In this document: positions 11,050 through 22,190 of the stretch, piece after piece
Numbering within the stretch: the stretch's first letter is position 1
Layout of the letters: each line of letters begins with the position of its first letter
NCBI RefSeq assembly: GCF_030704535.1
Contig: NC_081813.1
Coordinates: 3,310,001-3,374,000 of the forward strand
Source of the DNA: Vitis vinifera
Lineage: Eukaryota > Streptophyta > Magnoliopsida > Vitales > Vitaceae
Direction: 5' to 3'
Length of the DNA: 64,000 nt
Position numbers and translations under genes: made by a program
Notes under the pieces: generated by a model
What the model saw: only the letters and a program-made list of their open reading frames with translations
Database searches by the model: none
Told to the model about the DNA's origin: nothing

Positions 11050-14000
11050 CTATCTCATCTGGAAGTTCAATGTCTTGATGCAGTAGGCATACATGAAGGC
11101 AAAGAATACCCCAAAACCAACCAAAACTACAGCAACTGGCGCCATGAAGTTTGGATCATAACCAAAATGGTTTTGTACATACCACTTAATGGTTGGATCA
11201 GGTGACATCCCTGGGACCTTGATTGTGTCCTCCAAGTCTCCATATTGCGATACGATCAGCCCGTAAACTGTCCATGCTACTGGGCAAATCCAATAGTACC
11301 AGATCCACCACTTGGGAATTTTCTGAAATTTTAAACATTAATGGAGGTTTGAGTTAGTTTGTAGTGGATGAGGTTGGTTGGAAGGCATGAAAGTGGCTAT
11401 GCCACTGAGGAAAATGAACTTACTGGTCTGGGGATGAAGAAGCCTGAGAAAAGATTGAATACTGCATAGAAAGCTGCTGCAAATATGGATGCTACTTGGT
11501 GGTTTGGTGTGATGGAAACAGTCATCATTCCATAGTATGTGAAGTAGAGGAAGGAGAAGAAGCTGACGAAGAAGAACCAGAAGAATTTAGCCGCTGTCCA
11601 TTGGAAGCTCACCAAGGCATACACTATAAGTGAATAGTATGCGGTTTGAACGAACACATATGGTATTTCAGCAACCACCTGCATACCACCAAAATAGATT
11701 ATATGAGACTTTATCAAGTGTCGAAAGTGTGGCTGAATTTGAAGCAAATTTACAGAAATGAACTGGTTATTATCACTCATGTTGCTTAAATAGACCATTT
11801 CCTCACCTGGGCCATGGCATATGGCATGGCAGAGTACATCCCAGCAGCTCTTTCACGATAGAACACCGTTCTTTCAACCGCTACAATTGGTTGGACTGTT
11901 GAGCAGTTGTTGATACCAACAAACAGGACTGCAGCATACATGGCACCAATGATCATAGTCAAATCATTTGTGTTCTCCCTGAAACATAGCAGAAATGTTG
12001 TAAGACTTTCAGTACTGTTTCTGAAAAATTCAAATAGATGGGTTGAAGAATCTGAGTAGGAAGAAGGATTGACAGACCTTTTGGTGCCAACTTTCCAGAA
12101 AATTGTCCCAACCAGGAGGGCAGCAGCCAAGGTGAAGGAGAACCGGACAAGGTTGTAGTCAGGACTTCTCCAGTAAGTCCACCACTGCTTCCAAATGCAT
12201 GATTTGAATTGTCCCCATATGGACTGAGAATACTGTGTGAGGAAGTAGAGATCCTTTGCCCCTGGTGGTGGGGTGCTCAACTCCTTCACCAGAGCCTTGT
12301 TTCTCCTGCTCATATAGCCATATATGTCAGCTCAAAGCCCAAAACTTCACCATCTCAGAAGAATTTTGATATATAGTAATATGTTTTGACTTACTGGTAC
12401 AGGGATGATGATTTGTAGTGCTCAGCAAAGTCCATTTCAAGCCTAATCTCAGCAGCAATTGAGCTCACTTCCAGCATCCATGTTGCTGGGTTATACTTTT
12501 CTTTAATTTTCGGGACTTGGGGAATCGCCTGCGATAAAATAACAATGGTGGGATCAGATTAGTCCATTCTCCTCCTTTTGAAAAGACTGGGTTTCAGGAA
12601 AATGAGGTACCTCAAAGTATTCAATGATCTTGTGGGAATTTCGGCCCAGAGGTCCTGAATATATCACTTGCCCTCCTCTCTTCATCAGTAGCAGCTGATG
12701 AACAATACCATCGGTGTGAGAGACAACACAATATAAAACATGATTGAGAAAAGTTGTGACCAATTTCATGATATCTACCTCATCGAAGGCTTCGAAGATA
12801 TCTATGCTTGGCTGATGGATTGTGCAGACAACAGTTCTTCCAGTGTCCACTGTGTTCCTCACTGTCCTCATAACAATGGCAGCTGCCCTCGCGTCAAGAC
12901 CCGAAGTTGGTTCATCCATGAAAATGATTGAGGGATTGGCAACAAGTTCCACTGCTATTGTCAATCTCTTCCTCTGTTCTGTTGATAAACCTGTGATTCC
13001 TGGAAGCCCAACTATGGCATCCTTGAGGTTGTCCATCTCAACCAGTTCCATCACTTCATCTACAAAAATCTGAAAGAGCAAAAAAAAAAAAAAAAAAAAA
13101 AAAACTTTTAGCACTCAAAATGACTACCTCATAATCAATTTAGAAGAAGCTATACTAGTTCTAAGTTCCAACTCATTACCATTTTTTCTTCCTTGCTGAC
13201 TTCTTTAGGGAGTCGGAGAAAAGCTGAGAAAATCAAGGATTCTCGGACAGTTACTTGTGGGGAGTGGATATCACTTTGTTCACAGTATCCAGAAATTCTA
13301 GCAAAGGTTTCTTGTTTCTTAGGGAATCCAGAAATTCTGATATCTCCTTCAATGTAGCCACCGGTTTTTCTTCCTGCAAGCACATCCATCAGTGTTGTCT
13401 TTCCTGCCCCACTGACTCCCATCAGTGCAGTGAGGACTCCAGGCCTGAATGCACCCGTTACATCCCGAAGCAATTGGAGCCTGTCCTCTGTCACTCCTTG
13501 CTCCTTCATTTCCTGTTATGATCAACAGGGTTAGTTATGTTGGCGGTTAAGTTAGTTGGCCTTCACAGTCTAAAATTCTCCATTTGAAATCCATGTTATG
13601 TGGGTAGTAACACCAACAAAGGAAGGGATTCTTACTGGTGGCATGTCCACATAGTAGTTCACATTGTCAAAGGACATGGCGAGGGGAGTGAAGGGAAGGA
13701 CCATTCCTCTTTTGGGAGCAACCCCATTTGCGGCATCCAGGGATGCATCACCACTCCTACTCATTCCGTTGCCGTTGGATAAACTGCTCAACCGACTGTT
13801 CATTCTCCTGATAGCCATTTCTCCTGAAAGATTTCACCCCATGTATGTAAATAACCAGAAAATTGTTTCACTGGCTAGTGATGATCGGAAGTGTTGATAT
13901 GGGTTAATTTTATTTTCATGTTCCTTACTTGAATTGTTCCCGTCAGAAGAAGACAATGAGCGGGGGATGGAATCTCTTTTTGTACTGTTTCTCCTGAGTC

Positions 14001-17000
14001 TGGGCTCTTCTTTGGATTCCTCTTGCTCAGCTTCAATCTCAGTTGCTGTTTCTTCTGACATTATGGCCTGTCGATTTCCGAAGGCTGTGACAGATTTGAA
14101 AAACTAGTTACCTCAATGAAGAGAATGGAAAATAGATACAAGTCCTCCTTGGAAAAGATTGTTAGAACTTACGATTTAGGTACATGAGCGAGAAGGTGAA
14201 GAGGACATTGAAGAGAATGGCGAACCCCAGAAGAGCTGCTGCCCCAATCCAAAACCAGTTCTTATCATGGAAAACATCAAAAGCGTCTAGCACTGAGTCT
14301 CCCAATCTGGTAGAATTATCCGAAGCCTGTACATGAAAACTTGTTTTAGTCCATTAATGGAACTCTTATGCTTTTGATCTTCTTCTCTGATAATTGATGC
14401 ATATTGTATAAAGAGCTTACCCGTTTGTTCATCCATCTGGGAGCATACAACTCATTTACAGCAAGGGCATTGAAACCATATGTCAATGGGGAAGACCAAT
14501 AACCCCATATCCACCACTTTGGGATTTCGCCTGTGAGGAATGAAGCATTTCTCAGTTAATCAATCAAAGTTGAACTTTCATAGTAATCATATAGGATCTA
14601 GTTTAATGTACTAACCATAAGGAACAATGAAACCTCCAAGCAAGAAGACAAGGAGGAGAGTCAGAGCTCCACCAGTGTTGGCAATGATCATAGTCCTGCA
14701 GACTCCAGCAATGAGCCTAAAAAGCCCAGCAGCCATTTGTTGGATCAGAAACACCACCAGTAGTTGCTTGAAGAACCTGCAAAATTGGTACACATAAGTT
14801 CAAATCACACGCTAGGATTTGATTTAAACTTTTTGGGTTGTTTGGTTGATGAGAAAATGAAGGAAATTTTGTACCCAAGACATGCACCGTGACCAAGGGC
14901 CAAGACTTATCCATCCTACATCAACTACAAAGGCTGTGAAAAGTAATGAATTAGTTCTGATTCAACTGAGGTTACCTGCTAGCTTCAGGAGCAAATCCAA
15001 TGGTGTAATAAGTTATGACCATCCAAACAATGGACTCAAAAATCGATATTGGGATTCGGAGCAGAAAAGTTGGGAGTGTGTAGACCCAAGCTGGATGGAA
15101 GAGAAGGTCTCTCTGCTTGTAAAACACTGGGAGCCTTACAATAGTGAGTGAGAGCTCAGAAAAACCATTGAACATGTTGATGATCATGGAGAATAGAAGT
15201 GCACCAACATATAATCCACCATCTGATTCATTCCTTGTATGCATTTTTGTCCTTAAAAACACTGTGGATGCGATGAGTGCCACTATGATAATCTGGACAG
15301 TCTTGAAAACATATACAAAGGCGTTTCTCTTGATCAGTAGCCATTCCTTGTCAAATGAGGTCTTGAGAAGCTCCATTTTTGGGACAGAGTATTTCTTGAA
15401 CACTAGAGCTGCTTGATGGCTCTGGGACCTGTCATAGGGGATGGAGAGCTCATTCTCAAGCCTCATTCCCACATGGAAGCTCTTGAACCGGTTTGCAAAC
15501 TCCGAGACTGGTATGTATCTGTATGGCTTGCTTTTGTCTGCCCAGTACTGCTCTTGATCCTTCCTTGAGGTAACCTGTGACAATTCCATTGTTTGCATAC
15601 ATCAATATTGGGGCTCAATTGGGCTGAAGACTGAAACAAAGTGGGCTCATTACTACTCAAGGCCACAAACTTTTTAGTGGGCTTTGATGGGCCTGGGCCA
15701 TCTTGGGCCAAGGTGAGGCCCATTAGTTCTCTAGCTATAATGTGTGGCACACCCTACCATATCAAAGTAATATTATGATGAATTTATACCTCTTGCAAGA
15801 AATCAGCAGTCCCTTTTCGCTCTGGGCACCGGAATCCACAGCTCTCAAAGAACTCAAGGATGTGCGCTCGTGGGCCCTGATAGACGATCTGGCCTTCCGA
15901 TAAGAGAATAATATCATCAAAGAGATCAAACGTCTCAGGGGCAGGCTGGAGTAGGGACATCAAGATGGTGGCCTCAGTTAAATGGACAATCTGCTGCAAG
16001 CACTTCACAATCTGAAACGTAGTAGAGCTGTCCAGCCCAGTTGATATCTCGTCCATAAACAGCGTTTTTGTAGGCCCAACAATCATCTCTCCTGCATTAT
16101 CCAAATCAGCCCAAAGTCAGGCCCATTATAGGTCAACCTTGTCCATCATGCAATGCTATCATCATTTGATCCATACAAAATCATCAGACTAAATTATCAT
16201 TTTTTTATCCTTTCTAATTTCAAAAACAATCAACATAAGTAAAGTGCCACCAGCCTAGATTTTGACACAAATATAACATATATATTATGGTGTCACGTAA
16301 AGGTTGAAGGGCCACCCAACAATGATGTGGTGTGTTGACCCAAGACCATTTTCCTAATGATGAGTGCTTGAAATGTGAATTTGTGCCCTTCTTTTTTTTT
16401 TGCTTTGTCATGAAGTGAAGAAGTGTATGATGACACTCTATGGGTGCAGCAGCTTCCATGAAGAGAAGAGAGGGTCGGTGGGACTCAGTTGCAGGATTTA
16501 GTCAACAACTAAATAACCCTCTTCTTTGAACTTCCGTTTTTGGAACAGTGACAACCCATGCCCCACATGCTGAGTTGGTAAGTAAATTGAGTTACAAATT
16601 AGGCAAACGCCAGCAGTCTACATCAAATACCCTAAAGTTTGACATATTAAAAGTCATACTGATATGGAAATCATACTTAACTTTCTTCTTGATATGAAAA
16701 AGAAAACTAACCAGTGGTTACTCGCTTTTTTTGGCCTCCGGATATGCCGCGCTGCATCTCATCTCCAACCATGGTGTCCTGACATATATCAAGCCCTAGT
16801 ATCTGTTCCATTTCACAGTTACCATTATTTAGTTTTAGAAAATGTATAATATTTGACTAATGGAAAAGCGTTGAGGGTCATTTTTTAGGGGAGTTGGTGG
16901 CCAACTAAAAAGAATAGAAAAGGGAGCCCAAGGGGTCCCCCCCCACCCAATATCTCAACCATGAGTGCAGTGGGACAACAATAGAGTTGGTGGAGAGGAA

Positions 17001-19280
17001 AAGTTTGACAAAAACAAAATGAAATAGCTCAGAAAAGGGGACTTGGTGTTGATTTTTCAACACCTTCCGGCCCTATGGGGTAAAGGAATGTTGAAATCAT
17101 TTCATTTAGAAAGGGTCCATGTAGGCTTCTCCCACCAACAACACTTCTCTTGCAGAATCATTCATGGCTAGCTGTGGAATATTTCCAACTCACCCTTAGA
17201 GTGTAGTCAGTTATGAGACTGCTCTCTACTCCTTCCATTGCAGTTGCCTTCATGAAAAGATCAACCTCTGCTTCTGGGACTATGCCTGCCTCCTTCTCCC
17301 TTCTTGCAAGCTCAGTCAGCAGCTCTACAATGTCAAACAATTCAATCAAACACTTCAGAAAAAAAAAAGAAAAAAAAAACCAGTAATCAACTTGTTAACA
17401 AGCGTTAATCATCGCTTAATTACCGTATCGAGTCCCGACTCCTTGGCATCTAGCCGAGAAATCTAGGGTTTCTTTTACAGTCATTTCTCCTATGTGAACA
17501 TCATTTTGGCTAATGTATGCCGATGTCTTCTGTGGCACAAATTCATTGAGCCTATGGCCATTATAAGTCACTTCCCCTCTGACCTGTTCCATGCAAATTA
17601 ATTACTATTATAAGATGAGTAATTAATATTATATCATATTATATACTTTTAGACTTACCAAACAAGCTAATTTTTTGTAAGATGTGAGCCCATGCAAAAT
17701 ATGAAAACTGACCTTTAAGCTGGAGTCCAATTTTCCGGCTAAGGCCAGCAGTAGTGTTGTCTTCCCAGAGGATGGTGGGCCTAACAGAAGAGTCATCCTA
17801 TAACCAAAATAAATAAATAAATAAATAAATAAATAAAAAATTAAGATTATTGATAGTCTATAAAAGTCATTGTTCATTGAAATTACTTCCAATCATTAAG
17901 GGTATGAATTAACCTCGACGGTTTAACAATGCCCGAGGCATCTTTTAGGATGGTAAGTTTTGTTTGCTTGGCTAATCTGATCCCGAGTAGCCCCAGACCC
18001 GTCTCGGCGATGTTTAAGGCCGCGTTTGGAAGGGTTGGAAGAGCTCGGGTGCCAATGTAGCAGTCGGCTTCGATCGTCAAATGCTCGAACCTAACTTCCA
18101 CTGTTGGGAGTCGAATTCCCACCCTGTAAATCACAATTAAAGTAGATTAATAACAACTTAATTACGTTTGATCAGAAACAAGTTCTTGACTCAGTTGAAA
18201 TGACTCAACTCGGTTCAATTCCAACTGGGTCTAAATGAAATAGAAAACAGGGCAGGTATGATTCCTCTCGATGAAAATGGAGGAAAGAGAAATTCTTTGT
18301 TTGGTCTGTTTGGCTTGTTCTCTGATGAGAAAAACGAGGGACCAATTCTGGCCGGTGGCCTAGTTCAGAAGAACCATTCTACTATGATAATCTAATCAAT
18401 ATAAAAATTAATAAAAAAATAAAAAATAAAAAATTGGACGAAGGAGAGACGGAGTCAATTATTTTCCACCACAAGGAAGCTACTTTTCGTCATGCCTTAA
18501 AATATATCATCACTAAGAAAGTGACTTCTCTTTCCGGAAACTTAGTGCTGCATTTGGTGGCTGCCTCTTAAAAACAAAATTTCTTAGAAGGATATGGGTG
18601 TTTGAAATTTTCTTTTCCTTGATTCTTTAAATGTGCGTTTGGTAAGTGGGAATATGAAAAGAAAATTTAATGAGTGTTTGAAATTTTCTTTTCCTTGATT
18701 CTTTAATAGTGTGTTTGGTAAGTAGGAATATGAATAGAAAGTTCAATCTCCACTTTTAACCAATGGGGGGTTTTGATTTCTACTTTATTGTTTTTTATTA
18801 AGTAATTTAGACATAATAGTAAATAAAAAATAAATGAATTCTCACAAATATTCCCTAAATGAAAATTCTGAAAAGATTAAAATGTTATCAGAGATTAATA
18901 GAAGAGAAAGCTTACTTATCAATACGGTTTCTGAACTTCTTCAAGAACTTCTCATTGTCTTCTTCTGCAACCTTGAAAAGTCTGTCGATGAAGTTTTGTC
19001 GATCATTGATGTCGAGTTTTCTCACGTCGACTTCCTTGTGCACCACTCTGTTGCCTTGGTTGTTGTGATCGTTATCCTCGAAAGATTTTATTATACTTGT
19101 TCTTAATCGATCGTAGGTCGGCAGCTTCTCCAGAGCAGCCCATCTCAGAGCCTCTTCGTCGTCGTCGAGGTTGCTCCGGCGAGAACGCCGGGAAGCTGAG
19201 AACACATCCTCCACACCCCAACTCCCTCTGCTCCTGCTCCGGCTTACTCGTCTTCCAGAACCGAATCTCTCCAAATCCAT
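11050..19280 (-). CDS. ABCG36-like: Full-size ABCG (PDR) transporter, ABCG36/PDR8-like, 1493 aa
   Basis: PDR exporter of the plasma membrane; ABCG36/PEN3-type members act in pathogen defence and auxin-precursor and heavy-metal export. Orthology is inferred from motif agreement only. Twenty-one exons: 18916-19280, 17914-18123, 17713-17797, 17424-17583, 17194-17324, 16712-16802, 15790-16091, 14976-15574, 14616-14776, 14421-14530, 14173-14326, 13929-14084, 13636-13823, 13180-13512, 12779-13069, 12611-12694, 12395-12528, 12078-12305, 11817-11988, 11424-11678, 11050-11322. They total 4482 bases with an open frame. The N-terminus is Ser/Arg rich ([12 protein letters not shown], then [14 protein letters not shown]), the region known to be phosphorylated in PEN3. 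NBD1 Walker A is GPPSSGKT (198-205), TMD1 lies in about 530-790, an acidic and Ser-rich linker at about 790-880, NBD2 Walker A is GVSGAGKT (936-943), and TMD2 in about 1195-1490. The acceptor before exon 15 follows a pure T tract of about 24 bases (13080-13103 on the plus strand). Exon sizes match the downstream paralog almost exactly, so the pair is a tandem duplication. Confidence 0.95.
17806..17836. repeat. (AAAT)n microsatellite in an intron of the second ABCG gene
   Basis: About seven AAAT units within intron 2 (17798-17913), a short distance past the donor of exon 2. It is a potential length-polymorphic marker. Confidence 0.85.
18599..18745. repeat. 76-base tandem duplication in intron 1 of the second ABCG gene
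   Basis: Two adjacent near-identical units start at about 18599 and 18675. Each contains GTTTGAAATTTTCTTTTCC, a GATTCTTTAA block and a GTTTGGTAAGT block. Simple local duplication. Confidence 0.85.
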
Positions 19281-19299
19281 TGTCGTCTTCTTCTAACGT

Positions 19300-19565
19300 C
19301 TAAACCAATGGACTTGAACAAGATAAGAAAATGACATCCATTAGAAGAACGTGAAAGAAAATGGACGAGGAAAGTTTGAGAAAACAAACAGCTCCGTTGG
19401 GCTCGACCCAGTTCAGTTTTTCAGCTCAGCTGAATTGGGTTCTTCATTTTTTCAAGAAAAACAGAAAAGACAAAATAAGCACGATTGCGTGCTGGTTTCT
19501 TTCCTTGTACTTTCCTTGTTTTCTTGGCAAACAAACAGGGCAACAACCAAGAAAATGACACTTAC
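19300..19565 (-). other. Possible 5' UTR intron of the second ABCG gene
   Basis: On the minus strand a near-consensus donor CTAA|GTAAGT (exon end at 19566) and a TTTAG acceptor (exon start at 19299) bracket a T-rich stretch just upstream of the ATG at 19280. The segment is not needed for coding. Only a transcript can confirm it. Confidence 0.4.
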
Positions 19566-19766
19566 TTAGTCTGGTTTCTTGGATCACAGAAGAGCGACGA
19601 AGCTGGATTCCGATCTTGTAGGATGAGAAAGAAGTTGGTTTTCTCTTTTCTGGAGTTGTAAAGACTGTATATCCTCCTTCCCAAACTCTTGAAAATGTCC
19701 CTCTCTTCTTCTCTTCTTGTAAAGAGAGCTCAGTGGGGAGTCCATTTCCTAAGGAAACTTTCTGCC

Positions 19767-19774
19767 TATATATA
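19767..19774 (-). promoter_or_regulatory. Probable TATA box of the second ABCG gene
   Basis: TATATATA within CTATATATAGG on the minus strand, about 490 bases upstream of the ATG. With the proposed 5' UTR intron removed, the leader would be roughly 190 bases. The surrounding sequence is CT/GA-rich, as in many plant core promoters. Confidence 0.55.
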
Positions 19775-20011
19775 GACTATTGTATAGAGACAGAGAGAGA
19801 GAGTATAAAATTTTGGATATGTGTGGACCAGGTTTTAATTGATTAAAAACGAAAAATAGAGAAAAAAAAAAAGGTTTTGTTTTAAATTTTTAATTATAAT
19901 TATTAATTTATTTTGGAAAAAAAAAAATTGATTTCTTGGCTGGGTTCGAAGAATTCAAATGTGGTGGGCTGGTGGGTTTCCTGAATTCTGATTGGTTGTC
20001 GACAGAGAAAA

Positions 20012-20017
20012 AGTCAA
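20012..20017 (-). promoter_or_regulatory. W-box core (TTGACT) upstream of the second ABCG gene
   Basis: TTGACT on the minus strand about 240 bases upstream of the TATA box. W-boxes bind WRKY factors and are typical of pathogen-induced promoters, which would suit an ABCG36-type gene. A single core is weak evidence. Confidence 0.35.
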
Positions 20018-20055
20018 CAGTACAGGTAACTAATGTTTGGCGGGCTGTACTCCCA

Positions 20056-20061
20056 CACGTG
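20056..20061. promoter_or_regulatory. G-box/ABRE-like CACGTG upstream of the second ABCG gene
   Basis: The palindrome CACGTG lies within ACACGTGCC, about 290 bases upstream of the TATA box. It matches bZIP/bHLH and ABA-response elements. It sits in one of the few GC-richer patches of this flank, only 40 bases from a W-box core. Confidence 0.4.
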
Positions 20062-20934
20062 CCAAAAAGAAATAATTCCGCCACCCCTCTTTGAACAAAG
20101 CGAGTGGCAACCTTGAAGGTATCTTTCCAATATTTGAAAATGCTTATTTACAAAAATAAAAAATAAAAATAAAAATAATGAATTATTTAAAAAAAAAAAA
20201 TTATATAAATGGGAAAAATGGTATTTAAATTCATTTTCATCTTGAAAAATTTTGAAATATTTAAGGAGAAATGGAGAAAACAAAAGAAATGAAAGACTAA
20301 AAAGTAGAATTTTTTTTAAATAAAATTCATTTTAATATATATATATATTTTTTTGTCTGGTGACTATATAACTTAAAGAAAAGTGAACTGATTTAATCAA
20401 TCTTTTTCGCACAATGGAACAGTTGTTGGTTTATTTCTCCATCAAATTAAATTGGCTCTATTGACATACATTTAATAGAAATTAAACCTAAGAATTCGTC
20501 AATTATAAGTTGGCGGCTTTAATAGTATAAATATTTGAAATAAATGTAAATATGTTTAATAATTTTATTCCCTTATTTTATAAGATGGATGCATTCTTAA
20601 AATTCATCTTGGGTCATTTTCTTTTTCTTTTTAAATGTAAACATTTAAATGATCTAGGTACAACTCTATAAACTATTCGAAGTAAGAACCAGGAACTCAA
20701 TTTGTTTGAATATGATTTGGTCAATACAAATCAAGCTAAATATTAGTTAATTTCTATGTTTGATAAGGATGCATTGAATTCAAAATCTTAGCCTAGCCCC
20801 ATTCTTAGCCCAATCTTAATATTTACATAAATGCAAATTAATAAATACTCATTCTTATTTCTTTTTGAACAACAACCAAAAAATCCTACTTTTAAATGTC
20901 CTTTCTTTCTCATGAAAACATCGATATCATTTAG

Positions 20935-21275
20935 GTAGGATTTTTAAAAAGATTCCAAGAGTTGTATTTAAAAACAGTTTTTTATTTTTTAGAACAAAAA
21001 AATTAAAAAACACATTTGGTAAAGACTGTTTTTTATCAGAGTATTTTTAGATAACATATTTTAGTTGTTTTTTATTTATTTATTTGTTTTATTAGAATTG
21101 TTTTAAAAAATAATTATACAAACATGTATAGTAATTAAAAAAATTATAAGCATGAAAAATATTAAAAATAAGCTTTTAAACAAATTTTTGTTTTCCAAAA
21201 CATTAAAAAACTGTTCTAAAAAACTATTTTTCATAATTATTTTTAAAAACATTTATCAAATATGATCTAAATAGT
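20935..21275. repeat. Fold-back AT-rich repeat, copy 3
   Basis: The left part (a ttagaacaaaaaaattaaaaa block, then ACACATTTGGTAAAG) is mirrored by an inverted right part (ctgttctaaaaaactattttt, then ACATTTATCAAAT). The centre is aataattatacaaacatgta. Same family as 8245-8650. Confidence 0.45.
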
Positions 21276-22065
21276 TTTTTTTTTTTTTTATCAATCTCAA
21301 GGAAACATTGAACTCAAAATCTTCTGTCAAAGCTTAATTTTGATTAGTTTTTAATCTTTTTAGATTATGAGATAAAATTTTTGTGCGGAGAAATTAACAT
21401 TTGTATGAAATTATTTTTAAAAAATTTATATAAGATGGAACCCATATTTTAAGAAAAGGTCGGTTGTCATAATCTAATCCAAATCCAATTAAATCTAATC
21501 AACTGTATTGAGTTTGAAAAGAGTTGGCATGAGAATAAGTAGGTGGCTAAATTGTCTCTAGTTAAGGTTATAATAGTAAATAGGCCGTTGGGTTGGTGAA
21601 ATTGTATATTTATAGGTGCGTTTCAGGGTCTGAAGTCTGAAGCCTGAATACCCGGGCCACGCGTACTCGTCTTCGTTAGAGATTAAAATAAAATTATTAA
21701 TTTTTTACCTAGTCTTTGATAAATATTTATATTTAGTATACGAATCTGGTTAGAGTACAGAATCGGCGTTAAAACAAAAACAAAAACAAAAAAAACAAAA
21801 GCAAATTATAATCTATCAGGTCTGCAAATTGACCTCATTGGTTTATATTCAACTGGCATATTATTGTTTTGTATCTTCCTTTTATTTCTTTATATTTTGA
21901 TATTATCATTTGTTTATACATTGTCGCTTTTGTGTTCATAAGCTTTGAAAGCGAGAATAAGTAAGAAAATAATGGAAACAAAATTAAGAATAATTGACTT
22001 TTTTTTTTGTGAAACTCTTGATTCAATGTTGTCTTAAAATTGTTATTGTTATTTTATATACAGTG

Positions 22066-22190
22066 TTAATTGTTTTAAGATACAACCTTAATAAGCTTGT
22101 AGTAGTGTCTGTTTCAATATTAATGAATAATAATTGTTTTAAGATACAACCTCAATAGGTTTGTAAACTTGTAGTAGTGTCTGTTTCATT
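22066..22190. repeat. Tandem duplication of about 60 bases
   Basis: Two adjacent units share TTGTTTTAAGATACAACCT and CTTGTAGTAGTGTCTGTTTC. The second unit carries a small insertion. Confidence 0.8.
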
